Part shown: piece after piece, positions 22,744 to 30,806 of the stretch
Position numbering within the stretch: position 1 is the first letter of the stretch
How the letters are laid out: every line of letters begins with the position of its first letter
Source of the DNA: Erythrobacter sp. UBA1916
GTDB taxonomy: Bacteria > Pseudomonadota > Alphaproteobacteria > Sphingomonadales > Sphingomonadaceae
Reading direction: 5' to 3'
NCBI GenBank assembly: GCA_002337385.1
Contig: DDFY01000026.1
Location: 1-48,808, forward strand
DNA: 48,808 nucleotides
Made by a program: the position numbers and the translations under genes
Notes under the pieces: generated by a model
What the model saw: only the letters and a program-made list of their open reading frames with translations
Told to the model about the DNA's origin: nothing
Database searches by the model: none

Positions 22744-23277
22744 TTATCTTATCAAGGTATCGACATAGTCGGCGCCGATGCCGACGCTGTCGTAATGTTC
22801 GCGGGCGGCTTTCATGTAGTCGAACACGTCATAGTGGCCGATCGAGTTGCCTTGCTCGTCAAGCCACATCAGCGGGCCGGAAACGACGAAGAACACCTTC
22901 ATCGGATCGGGATGATCGTAAGACACTAGGGTGTGCGATTCGCCGGGGGTCTCGAAGATGAAATCGCCCGCGGTGGCGGTCCAGTCGTGTTCGAGATAGG
23001 CCCACTTGCCGCTGATCGTGTAAGCCCAGATCGGCTTGGGGTGATAGTGCCGGTTCACGATGCATGCCTTCTCGGCCATCAGCACGTCGGCCCACATGTT
23101 CAGCGTCGGGCTGATCCACACCGGCTTGGAATAGACGCCCTCGACGATGGGGACCCAGTATTCCTTCGGGCCTTCCGCGATCTTGGCCATATAGGCCTCG
23201 GGCTTGGCACCGGGGCGCAGGGCATGGGGCACGGGCGGCGTACCTGCCCAGGGTTCTGTCGTGGGGGCTTCGGGCAT
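22744..23277 (-). CDS. Cupin domain protein (first and most divergent of three)
   Basis: 177 residues from the ATG at 23277, which has AGAGGAGAG upstream (a GTG at 23295 overlaps that site). Same fold as the two following genes, with NRHYHPKPIWAYTISG, LEHDWTATAGDF and ESHTLVSYDHPD, but the N-terminal third differs. It is the promoter-proximal gene of the minus-strand operon cupin-cupin-cupin-SDR-ADH-ADH. The His pair and the later His are kept, so metal binding is likely. Confidence 0.75.
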   Translation of the reverse strand: MPEAPTTEPWAGTPPVPHALRPGAKPEAYMAKIAEGPKEYWVPIVEGVYSKPVWISPTLNMWADVLMAEKACIVNRHYHPKPIWAYTISGKWAYLEHDWTATAGDFIFETPGESHTLVSYDHPDPMKVFFVVSGPLMWLDEQGNSIGHYDVFDYMKAAREHYDSVGIGADYVDTLIR

Positions 23278-23400
23278 GTGCTCTCCTCTCACCAAGGAAC
23301 TGCCCTCTTTTGAGGTGCAGACTGCCTGCGAGGTTACACTGCTGGCGAGGGCGCGGCTAGGACTGAGGCGAACCTCGCCCGGTATCTTCGCGCAAGTGCC

Positions 23401-24330
23401 CTAGCGCAGCGCGCGGAACGCGCCCGGGGTCATGCCGTTGCGGCGGCGGAAGCAGCGGGTGAAATAGGCGCTGTCGTTAAAGCCGTGGTCGAAGGCGATC
23501 TGGGTGATCGTGGCCTCGGGATAGGCGAGCAGTTTTTCGCCCGCGCGCGTGAGGCGGCGCTCCTGAATATAGGCGCTGGGGGTAGTGCCCATGCTCGCGA
23601 ACACCTTCTGCACCGCGCGCACCGAGATGGCGCAGGCCTCGGCGATATGGATGACCGAGAACTCCGGGTCTTGCAGCCGCGCCTCGACGATGGCGCGCAC
23701 GCGGCTGGCCATTTCCGGCTCGGCGCGCTTGGCCTGTTCGAAATCGGCCCCGTGCAGGGCCATGGCCAGCATCCCGGCGAACAGGCGGGCGACCTCTTCC
23801 TCCCAGCCGAGATGGTGCTCTTCGCGAAACCCCTGCTGCCATAGCGAGAGCAGGAAATCGTGAAAGATGCGCAAGCTTGGCGAGGTGCCGGGCAGGCGCC
23901 GCACCAGCCGGTCATCAAGCGGGCCGAAGCTGGCCTCGATCAGGTCGCGCGGGAACTCGGCCACCAGCGTCTCGTGATGGCTGAGCTCGATCTCGTAAGG
24001 CTCGGCAGTGCTGCACAGCACCGCATCGCCGGGTTCGAGCCGCGCGGTCTGCGTTCCTTGCGAATAGCTGCCGTGGCCGCGCGATTGCAGGTGCAGGATC
24101 AGGTTGTCCTCGCTGCCGGGAAGCGGGGAACGCAGCACCCGGCACGGGTTGGTGCGCGGACGAAGCATCGCCAGCGGGCCGATGTTCCAGCTCCACATCC
24201 GCCCGGTGAACTCGCCGTAAGCTGCCTCCACCCGGCTACCGGCATAGCGCAGCGCGGCCATGTCGTTCCAGTATCGCGCGCGCTCTGCCGGGGCGACGTC
24301 GCGGGTGGTGAATTGCTGGATCGCGCTCAT
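23401..24330 (-). CDS. AraC family transcriptional regulator (FeaR/XylS-like)
   Basis: 309 residues. The N-terminal two thirds match the AraC-binding-like domain of regulators such as FeaR (LHLQSRGHGSYSQGTQTARL, CSTAEPYEIELSHHETL), and the C-terminus has the double helix-turn-helix: SVIHIAEACAISVRAVQKVF, then QIAFDHGFNDSAYFTRCFRR. It lies between the cupin operon and the MFS gene on the same strand and is the obvious local activator, responding to the cluster's substrate. Confidence 0.9.
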   Translation of the reverse strand: MSAIQQFTTRDVAPAERARYWNDMAALRYAGSRVEAAYGEFTGRMWSWNIGPLAMLRPRTNPCRVLRSPLPGSEDNLILHLQSRGHGSYSQGTQTARLEPGDAVLCSTAEPYEIELSHHETLVAEFPRDLIEASFGPLDDRLVRRLPGTSPSLRIFHDFLLSLWQQGFREEHHLGWEEEVARLFAGMLAMALHGADFEQAKRAEPEMASRVRAIVEARLQDPEFSVIHIAEACAISVRAVQKVFASMGTTPSAYIQERRLTRAGEKLLAYPEATITQIAFDHGFNDSAYFTRCFRRRNGMTPGAFRALR

Positions 24331-24336
24331 GCCGGG

Positions 24337-25617
24337 TCAGACGGGTTGGAAGGTCAGGCCCTTGCGCTTGAGCGCAGCGGGCGCGGTTTCCTGCAGCCCC
24401 ATGGCGATCACGCCCGAGACCAGCGACAGGCCGATCAGTAGCCACAGGAAGCTGTCCATCCCGAAGGCATCGTTCAGCGCGCCGCCAATGATCGGCCCGA
24501 ACACACCGCCGAGCACCTCGCAGCTGCCCATGGCAAGGCCAAGCACGGTAGCATGGTGGACCGGGCGGAAGGTCTCCGAAGGGATCGTGGCCATGAAGAT
24601 CGGGAACACCCCGTTCACCGCCCAGCCGACGAAGAAGATCGCTGCAAGGCCGAACGCTCCGCCCTCCCAGTACATCGCGCCCAGTGGGCCGACCACTGCC
24701 AGCAGCGGCAGCGCCACCATCACCGGCCTGCGCCCGATCACGTCGGAAATGCCCGCCACGGTGAACGAATAGATCGCCGCCGCAATCCCGAGCGAGCCCA
24801 TGATCCAGCTCATCGTGCTGGGATCGTAGCCTTTCACCTCGGTGAGGTAGAGCGGCATGAAGGCCCAGGTGGTGACGAAATGGGCGACCATCAGCACGCC
24901 CACCACCACGCTGATCCACATGTTGCGCACTTTCATCGCGCTGGCGACAGCGGCGAAATAGCTACCCTTGGGCGCGGCCTCTTCTGTCACCGGGGCCTTG
25001 GCCGGTTCGCGCAGGGCGAACCAGATGAGCGCCGCGCTGAGCAGGCCGGGCAGGGCGGCAAGATAGAACGCCTCGCGCCAGCTGAACTGGGTGGCGAACC
25101 ACACCAGCACCACGGGGGCAAGAAAGCTGCCGAGCAGGTTCGAGCCGAGGTTCTGCGCCACGCCTTGCGCCAGGCCACGCCGCTTGGGATCGACCTCGCT
25201 GGCGACCATCGCATGGCTGATGGGCATTACGCCGCCCTCTGCCGCGCCCATCAGCAGCCGCGCGCCGAACAGGAACAGGAAGCTGGTCGCGATCCCCGAC
25301 AGGAACGAACATAGCGAGAAGGCGACGGTCGAGAGAACCAGCAGGATCTTGCGCTTGCCCAAGCTGTCGGACAGGCGCCCGACGAAGAAGGCCGCAATCG
25401 CCCAGCTGAACGACAGGCCCGAGGCAAGCAGGCCGATCTGCGTCTGCGACAGGCCCAGCTCTGGCTCGACGAAGGGCATCAGCGCGTTGAGCGCCTGCCG
25501 GTCGAAGAAGACGATCCCGAAGTTCAGCGCCAGCAGGAACACCAGCAAGGTTTGATAGGCGGGCGAATTGGTCAGCCAGTTGCCCTGTTGCGGTGTGTCG
25601 GTGCGGGGTGCGGACAT
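24337..25617 (-). CDS. MFS transporter of the catabolic cluster
   Basis: 426 residues, 12 membrane helices. TM1 FLLALNFGIVFFDRQALNALMPF, motif A region FFVGRLSDSLGKRK, and an equivalent in the second half GISDVIGRRP identify the major facilitator family, anion:cation symporter/phthalate permease-like by appearance. It ends 6 bases before the AraC gene begins, so import and regulation are linked. Likely imports the acid or aromatic substrate of the cluster. Confidence 0.88.
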   Translation of the reverse strand: MSAPRTDTPQQGNWLTNSPAYQTLLVFLLALNFGIVFFDRQALNALMPFVEPELGLSQTQIGLLASGLSFSWAIAAFFVGRLSDSLGKRKILLVLSTVAFSLCSFLSGIATSFLFLFGARLLMGAAEGGVMPISHAMVASEVDPKRRGLAQGVAQNLGSNLLGSFLAPVVLVWFATQFSWREAFYLAALPGLLSAALIWFALREPAKAPVTEEAAPKGSYFAAVASAMKVRNMWISVVVGVLMVAHFVTTWAFMPLYLTEVKGYDPSTMSWIMGSLGIAAAIYSFTVAGISDVIGRRPVMVALPLLAVVGPLGAMYWEGGAFGLAAIFFVGWAVNGVFPIFMATIPSETFRPVHHATVLGLAMGSCEVLGGVFGPIIGGALNDAFGMDSFLWLLIGLSLVSGVIAMGLQETAPAALKRKGLTFQPV

Positions 25618-25658
25618 GGTCGGGGCGATCCTGTTATGGCTATGGCGTTGAGGGCTGG

Positions 25659-26201
25659 TCAGGCGAAGGGGCGGGCGGGGTCCGAACCGTCCCAGTCGTG
25701 GCTCGCTTTCCAGAAGCGGGTGAAGGTTGCGTCCATTTCCGGATTGACGGGCAGCAGCTCGAGGAAGCCGGTGGCAGGGCCAGCGCCGTTGTCGAGATAG
25801 ACGACCTCGCCGCCGGTAGGCACGGAGGCGCGATAGGCCTCGTGATAGCCGCGCGACCGATAGCTCTCGCTCGCGGCGTCGACATCCTTCACCGCAATCC
25901 CGAAGTGATGAAACCCGTGGCCGCGCAGGCGGATTGTCTCACGGTAAACGCTCGGGTTCGTATCGAGCGGCTGGATCAGTTCGATCATCATGTGCCCGGC
26001 AAAGCCCATGGCAAGCGTGACATCGGCCTCGCTTTCATGGCCGCGATAGATCTGCCCCGGCGCCAGCAGGTGTGGCAGCACGAAGAACGGCCCGGCGCGC
26101 ATGTCGGTGGTCCAGCGCTCTATGGCCGCCATCAGGTCGGGCACGATAAAGGCCGTCTGGGCGATCGTGCCCATCGGCTGGCCAAAGCCAAGCTGCTGCA
26201 T
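25659..26201 (-). CDS. VOC family protein (glyoxalase/dioxygenase fold)
   Basis: 180 residues from the ATG at 26201 (GGGGAGAGA upstream). Two beta-alpha-beta-beta-beta modules: the first starts IAQTAFIVPDLMAAIERW, the second GHGFHHFGIAVKDVDAASESYRS. A His in HHFGIAV and Glu in FLELLPVNPEM are candidate metal ligands, but the first-module His is not obvious, so activity (lyase, isomerase, dioxygenase) cannot be told. First gene of the minus-strand set VOC-MFS-AraC and divergent from the aldolase gene. Confidence 0.8.
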   Translation of the reverse strand: MQQLGFGQPMGTIAQTAFIVPDLMAAIERWTTDMRAGPFFVLPHLLAPGQIYRGHESEADVTLAMGFAGHMMIELIQPLDTNPSVYRETIRLRGHGFHHFGIAVKDVDAASESYRSRGYHEAYRASVPTGGEVVYLDNGAGPATGFLELLPVNPEMDATFTRFWKASHDWDGSDPARPFA

Positions 26202-26279
26202 CGATTGTCTCTCCCCGGTCAGCTCTCCGGCCAACCTTTCCCGAAAGGCTTGCGCAGGGCGCAGAGAAAGTCAATGAAG

Positions 26280-26309
26280 CTTGCACGAGTCTATAAACTT
26301 GCACGAGTC
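26280..26309. promoter_or_regulatory. Tandem direct repeat in the divergent VOC/aldolase promoter region
   Basis: The 12-mer CTTGCACGAGTC occurs twice (26280-26291 and 26298-26309), 18 bases start to start, 27 bases before the aldolase ATG. Direct repeats of this kind are how AraC-family activators dock, and an araC-type gene lies 2 kb away, so it is a candidate operator for that regulator. Confidence 0.5.
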
Positions 26310-26335
26310 AAATAGGTCAAACGAGAGAGGCGATC

Positions 26336-27094
26336 ATGGCAACGCAACTGAAACCCCGCGTCGAATGCAGCGAGGCCGAATGGAAGGCCCGGCAGGAACT
26401 GGCTGCCTGCTACAGAATTTTCGCGCACCTCGGCTGGTTTGAGAGCATCTACAACCACATCACCGTGCGCGTGCCGGGCGAAGACAATGCGTTCCTGATC
26501 AACCCCTATGGCCTGCTGTGGGAAGAGGTGACCGCCTCCAGCCTCGTCAAGATCGACGGCGAGGGCAACAAGGTCGGCGACAATCCCTATCCCGTGAACC
26601 TCGCCGGTTTCACCCAACATTCGGTGTTTCACAAGCATCTCGATCATGCCCATGCCATCGTCCACACCCACACGGCTGACACCATGGCGGTATGCAGCAG
26701 CGCAGGCGGCCTGCGGCAGAGCAATTTCTATTCGTGCTTCTTTGCTGGCGAAGTCGGCTACCACGATTTCGAAGGCATCACCGTGCGTTCGGAAGAGGGC
26801 GTGCGCCTGATCGAGGACGTCGGCCAGCACAAGGTGCTGCTGCTGCGCAACCATGGCCCGGTGGTGATGGGCACCACGATCTACGAGATGTTCCTGCTTT
26901 ATTACATGCTGCAGCGGGCCTGCGAAGTGCAGGTGAAGACGGCGGCAATGGGCGATGCGCTTGAGGTGTCGGACGATATTATCGCCGTGCACCAGCGTGA
27001 CCGCGACAACCAGCTGACCGACGAGTTCGGCAAGCTCGATTTCGAAGCCTGGACCCGCAAGATAGATCGGATCGACCCCAGCTGGCGCGACTGA
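26336..27094 (+). CDS. Class II aldolase/adducin family protein
   Basis: 252 residues. The zinc-binding cluster is visible in HAHAIVHTHTADTMAV (two His after the turn) and the later His in LLLRNHGPVVMG; the N-terminal YNHITVRVPGEDNAFLINPYG is the substrate/phosphate-binding region of this superfamily. Members are aldolases, epimerases or decarboxylases, often in catabolic clusters. GAGAGAGG precedes the ATG. First gene of a plus-strand unit followed 14 bases later by a 2Fe-2S protein. Confidence 0.88.
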   Translation: MATQLKPRVECSEAEWKARQELAACYRIFAHLGWFESIYNHITVRVPGEDNAFLINPYGLLWEEVTASSLVKIDGEGNKVGDNPYPVNLAGFTQHSVFHKHLDHAHAIVHTHTADTMAVCSSAGGLRQSNFYSCFFAGEVGYHDFEGITVRSEEGVRLIEDVGQHKVLLLRNHGPVVMGTTIYEMFLLYYMLQRACEVQVKTAAMGDALEVSDDIIAVHQRDRDNQLTDEFGKLDFEAWTRKIDRIDPSWRD

Positions 27095-27108
27095 TATAGG
27101 CTGGCGTC

Positions 27109-27663
27109 ATGACTGCCATGACCGTCAACGACAGGCCGGTGAACTTCGATCTTGATCCGGCCACGCCCTTGCTGTGGGCGCTGCGCGAGGCGGCCAATCT
27201 GACGGGCACCAAATATGGCTGCGGGCAGGGCGATTGCGGCGCCTGCATGGTGCTCGTCGATGGCGAGGCCCTGCGCAGCTGCCTGATCACGCTGGCCGAG
27301 GCCGAAGGGCGCTTCATCACCACCATCGAGGGGCTGGCGCGGGATCGCTCGCACCCGGTGCAGCAGGCGATGGTGGCCGAACAGGCGATCCAGTGCGGGT
27401 TCTGCACGCCGGGGATCGTGATGGCGGCGGCGGCGCTGATCAAGCGTAACCCTGATCCGAGCGAAGACGAGATCCGCCAGGCGATCCCCAACCTGTGCCG
27501 CTGCGGGGTCTATCCGCGGCTGGTTGCGGCGGTACAGCGCGCGGGGCGCGTGGCGCGCCGGGCCGAGCGAATCAGCGCCGCGCCCGCACCGGGTATTGAT
27601 CCCGCCGATGCCGCGCGTGCGGTTCCGGCTATGGCTATTGACGAAGAAGGACCAACAGAATGA
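27109..27663 (+). CDS. 2Fe-2S small subunit of a xanthine dehydrogenase-family oxidoreductase (IorA-like), orphan
   Basis: 184 residues. Plant-type ferredoxin cluster YGCGQGDCGACMV plus a further Cys (RSCLITL), and the all-alpha second cluster CGFCTPGIVMAA ... CRCGVYPR: the complete pattern of the small subunit of isoquinoline/aldehyde oxidoreductases. This subunit passes electrons from a molybdopterin subunit, yet no such large subunit is adjacent: the next gene is arsC. The C-terminal 40 residues (Ala/Pro rich) extend past the usual end. Overlaps arsC by four bases (ATGA). Confidence 0.9.
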   Translation: MTAMTVNDRPVNFDLDPATPLLWALREAANLTGTKYGCGQGDCGACMVLVDGEALRSCLITLAEAEGRFITTIEGLARDRSHPVQQAMVAEQAIQCGFCTPGIVMAAAALIKRNPDPSEDEIRQAIPNLCRCGVYPRLVAAVQRAGRVARRAERISAAPAPGIDPADAARAVPAMAIDEEGPTE

Positions 27664-28004
27664 AGGCGACGATCTGGCACAACCCCAAGTGCGGCACCTC
27701 GCGCAACACGCTTGCCATCCTGGAGGAGCGTGACGGGGTGGACGTCGAGGTGATCGAATATCTCAAGACCCCGCCGAGCCGCGCCAAGCTGGCGCAGCTC
27801 TATGCCGATGCCGGAATGACTCCTGCGCAAGGGCTGCGCCTGCGCGGCACCGACGCCGAGGAACGCGGACTGCCCGAGGCGGACGCTGACACGGTGCTCG
27901 ATGCCATGGTGGCCGAGCCGATCCTGATCGAGCGCCCGCTGGTCGAGACCGACAAGGGCGTGCGCCTGTGCCGGCCCAAGGAACGGGTCGAGGAAATCCT
28001 CTAG
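27660..28004 (+). CDS. arsC: Arsenate reductase ArsC family (glutaredoxin-like)
   Basis: 114 residues. Starts MKATIWHNPKCGTSRNTLAIL, with the active Cys in NPKCGTSRN, and ends with the family-typical LIERPLVETDKGVRLCRPKERVEEIL. The glutathione/glutaredoxin-type ArsC reduces arsenate to arsenite, but single copies without ars transporters, as here, may have other thiol functions. Translationally coupled to the 2Fe-2S gene; its stop overlaps the end of the convergent membrane protein gene by four bases. Confidence 0.88.
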   Translation: MKATIWHNPKCGTSRNTLAILEERDGVDVEVIEYLKTPPSRAKLAQLYADAGMTPAQGLRLRGTDAEERGLPEADADTVLDAMVAEPILIERPLVETDKGVRLCRPKERVEEIL

Positions 28005-28828
28005 TCGAAGGTGGCGCTGGCAGAGGCGCTGCCACCTGAAAGCTGGCGATGGGTGGCGGCAAGTGCTGCCACCATCACCACGGTGGCGGCCATGCCCAGC
28101 AATCCCCCGATGACGCCTTGAATGAGCGCGCCGATCTCGCCGCCGACAGCCGCGACAAGTCCGGCGATCACTATTCCCGCCACGATCGACATCACGAAAT
28201 AGACGAGGAAGATCAGCACGAAGAACAGCAGGATCCGGAAGGAATTGCCCTTCGTCAGGTCCCAGCTGCGCTTCAGCACGGTGATCGGATTGGTCACCTT
28301 CTCGATCGCAATGACCGGAGCGGCGAGCGAGAACTTGATCATGGCATAGATGATGACGACGAACGCGATCAGCCCGCCCAGGGCGATCAGCGCTTCCACC
28401 CCAATGGCTGCCAACAGCGCCACGAACGCCACGAACAGCACCGACAGGCCGAGGGTTACAATGAGATAGGCCGCGATTGACGGCAGCAGCCCCTTGGCAC
28501 CAATCGCAATCGCCTCGCCCACCGTGGGCCGCCCCCTGTCGCGCAGCAGCGCCAGCAGGCTGATATAGCCGACCATCTGGGCAATGGTGGCGATCGCGAA
28601 GATCCACCAGCTATTGGAATAGGCGGACATGACCTGTTCGCCGACCCGCTCCATCTCCTCGGGCGTGGTCATGGGTGCGGCCATGATCGCGTTGAGATCC
28701 GGCCCGAAAATTGCTAGCAGCAGCGAGGGCAGGAAGAAGAAAATCCCGGCGACGATCCCCAGCACCTCACGATTGGCGGAGATCATTGCGACCGCCTCGT
28801 TCCATGCGGCACCCATGTCGAATTTCAT
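28001..28828 (-). CDS. Integral membrane protein of unknown function
   Basis: 275 residues from the ATG at 28828 (TGAGGAT upstream; the longer frame lacks a ribosome site). About six long hydrophobic segments, with FDMGAAWNEAVAMISANREVL cut near residue 1 onwards, and PITVLKRSWDLTKGNSFRIL between helices 4 and 5, a pattern also seen in glycerophosphoryl diester phosphodiesterase membrane domains and YciC-like proteins. I do not know its role. Divergent from lipB. Confidence 0.75.
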   Translation of the reverse strand: MKFDMGAAWNEAVAMISANREVLGIVAGIFFFLPSLLLAIFGPDLNAIMAAPMTTPEEMERVGEQVMSAYSNSWWIFAIATIAQMVGYISLLALLRDRGRPTVGEAIAIGAKGLLPSIAAYLIVTLGLSVLFVAFVALLAAIGVEALIALGGLIAFVVIIYAMIKFSLAAPVIAIEKVTNPITVLKRSWDLTKGNSFRILLFFVLIFLVYFVMSIVAGIVIAGLVAAVGGEIGALIQGVIGGLLGMAATVVMVAALAATHRQLSGGSASASATFD

Positions 28829-28907
28829 CACTTGATCCTCATAATCGCGGCCACAATCGCAGCGGGGGCTTGATAAGCGCATCACCAAGCGGCACGCAAA
28901 CCCGATT

Positions 28908-29558
28908 ATGAGCTTTCAGCCGATTGAATGGCGCCAGTCGCTTGCGCCGATCCCTTATCGCGCCGCTCTTGCCGAGCAGGAAACGCGCAACCGCGCCATC
29001 GCCGCTGGCGAAGCGGATGAGCTGATTTGGATGCTGGAGCACGAGCCGGTCTACACCGCCGGAACCAGCGCCGACATCGCCGATCTGGTCGATCCGCGCT
29101 TTGACGTGGTCGAGACCGGACGCGGTGGGCGCTACACCTACCACGGGCCGGGGCAGCGGGTGGCCTATGTGCTGCTCGATCTGGCCAAGCGCGGGCGCGA
29201 TGTGCGCCGGTTCGTCCACGGGATCGAGAACTGGGTGATCGCCACGCTGGGCGATTTCGGGGTCGAGGCCTTCGCCGTGCCCGAGCGGATCGGCATCTGG
29301 ACCCACGATATCGACGGGCGCGAGGCCAAGATCGGCGCTATCGGCGTGCGCGTGCGGCGCTGGGTGACGATGCATGGGCTGGCGGTGAACCTGTCGCCCG
29401 ATCTCTCGCACTTCGGCGGTATCGTGCCCTGCGGCATTGCCGACTACGGCGTCACCAGCATGGAAAGGCTGGGCAAGCCGCTTGCGCCCGAGCTATGGGA
29501 TGAGGCATTGCGAGCCCGCAGCGAGGAGTTTCTTGCTGCGCTCACCGCTGCGGAGTGA
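28908..29558 (+). CDS. lipB: Lipoyl(octanoyl) transferase LipB
   Basis: 216 residues. Moves octanoate from acyl carrier protein onto lipoyl domains of 2-oxoacid dehydrogenases. The family motifs are intact: ETGRGGRYTYHGPGQ, catalytic Lys in REAKIGAIGVRVRRW, HGLAVN, and catalytic Cys in GGIVPCGIADYGVTS. ATG at 28908. The stop overlaps the region of the next gene's ribosome site, so a lipoprotein gene is co-transcribed. Confidence 0.96.
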   Translation: MSFQPIEWRQSLAPIPYRAALAEQETRNRAIAAGEADELIWMLEHEPVYTAGTSADIADLVDPRFDVVETGRGGRYTYHGPGQRVAYVLLDLAKRGRDVRRFVHGIENWVIATLGDFGVEAFAVPERIGIWTHDIDGREAKIGAIGVRVRRWVTMHGLAVNLSPDLSHFGGIVPCGIADYGVTSMERLGKPLAPELWDEALRARSEEFLAALTAAE

Positions 29559-29560
29559 CC

Positions 29561-29905
29561 ATGCGCCGACCTATCCTGATCGCCAGCCTCCTTGTCGCTT
29601 CTAGTGGCCTGCTGACGGCCTGCGACCTGTTTTCGGACAAGCCGGAAGAGGCTGCCATCGACGAAAGCAACGTCAGCGGCGAGGTGCTGGAAGGCACGAT
29701 TTCGGACGCCATGCTGCCAATCGATCAGCTGCAATCGGCTGCTCCGCAGGCTTCTGACGGGCCGGAAACCAGCGCCAGCGATGCGGCCACCTCTGACAAC
29801 GCCAACGACGATACGGCTGAGCCGGAGGAGGAGACCGTGACCGTCGAGACCTTTGAAGAGGCCTTTGCACCTGTCGAAGGCGAAGCGGCCAATCAGGCCG
29901 ACTAG
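29561..29905 (+). CDS. Predicted lipoprotein, acidic
   Basis: 114 residues from the ATG at 29561 (GGAG six bases upstream). Signal peptide with lipobox SGLLTAC, then an acidic Asp/Glu/Ser/Thr/Ala-rich tail without recognisable domain (AAPQASDGPETSASDAATSD). It would be anchored in a membrane facing the periplasm. Immediately after lipB; ends overlapping the convergent CitE-like gene by four bases. Not recognised further. Confidence 0.8.
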   Translation: MRRPILIASLLVASSGLLTACDLFSDKPEEAAIDESNVSGEVLEGTISDAMLPIDQLQSAAPQASDGPETSASDAATSDNANDDTAEPEEETVTVETFEEAFAPVEGEAANQAD

Positions 29906-30789
29906 CTGCGGTTCAGCAGTATCCGCGCCTGTGCGAGGTGCGGCTTTTCGATCATTTCGCCGCCGAGCTGGAGCGCCCCCGCTTCGGGCTGCTCGGCGAA
30001 GGCCTGAACGATGGCACGGGCGCGGGCGATCTGTTCTTCGCTCGGGGTGAAGGCCTCGTTGATCACCGGCACCTGCGCCGGGTGGATCGCCAGCATCCCG
30101 GCAAAGCCATCGGCGCAGGCATCTTCGGCGATCCGGGCCAGCCCTTCAAGATCGCGGAAATCGGCGTGGATGGTCTCGATGGCAGCGACTTCCTTGGCTC
30201 CGGCAGCCAGCAGTACCTGCGTGCGGACATGGCGGAACAGGTCGGTCCAGCGGCCTTGCTCGTCGCGCTTGCGCTGGGCGCCGACAGAGCGGGCAAGGTC
30301 CTCCGAGCCCCAAGCGAAGGCGGATAGGCGGTTCAATGTGAAGTCGGGATCAGCAAAGGCGGGGATCGCCAGCGCAGAGGTCGCGCTTTCGCCGAGCATG
30401 GGCATGATTTCGGTCTGGCCGGTCGGCACACCGGCGCGCTGTTCCAGTTCGTAAAGCTCGGCCGCGAGCGTGCGCAGCTGCTTGGGCGAGCTGACCTTGG
30501 GTGCAACGATCCCGTGCGGCGCAGCAGGCATGACGGCGGCCAGATCGTCGCGCCAATGCGGCGTGTCGAGCGCGTTGATCCGCACCCAGCGGCGCAGATG
30601 CGGGCCTGCCGTGACTTCCGCACCATGAACATGCAGCCACGCGCGCGCCTGTTCGCGGGCGTTCGTCTTGGCCGTTTCGGCCACCGCGTCTTCAAGGTCG
30701 ATCACGACCGCATCGGCGCCGGCAGCGGCGGCCTTGGCCAGCTTCCTCTCGCTATCGCCGGGAACGAACAGCCAGGATCGGGTCGCCAT
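29902..30789 (-). CDS. HpcH/HpaI aldolase/CitE-like CoA ester lyase
   Basis: 295 residues. TIM barrel of the citrate lyase beta-like family: RSWLFVPGDSERKLAKA at the start, the metal-side Asp/Glu in VVIDLEDAV, Arg in RRWVRINAL, Glu in EIMPMLGES, and GSEDLARSVG, ADGFAGMLAIHPAQV at the end. These enzymes cleave malyl-CoA, citramalyl-CoA or similar 3-hydroxyacyl-CoAs. It is the last gene of a nadA-DUF2254-citE run; no citrate lyase alpha or gamma subunit is near. Confidence 0.88.
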   Translation of the reverse strand: MATRSWLFVPGDSERKLAKAAAAGADAVVIDLEDAVAETAKTNAREQARAWLHVHGAEVTAGPHLRRWVRINALDTPHWRDDLAAVMPAAPHGIVAPKVSSPKQLRTLAAELYELEQRAGVPTGQTEIMPMLGESATSALAIPAFADPDFTLNRLSAFAWGSEDLARSVGAQRKRDEQGRWTDLFRHVRTQVLLAAGAKEVAAIETIHADFRDLEGLARIAEDACADGFAGMLAIHPAQVPVINEAFTPSEEQIARARAIVQAFAEQPEAGALQLGGEMIEKPHLAQARILLNRS

Positions 30790-30806
30790 TGCAGGGGTGC
30801 TCCTCT

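Noticed and set aside
23328..23378. 8-bp inverted repeat GCGAGGTT/AACCTCGC before the first cupin gene
   Set aside because: Arms are 35 bases apart in G+C-rich DNA, so it may be chance; not strong enough as an operator.
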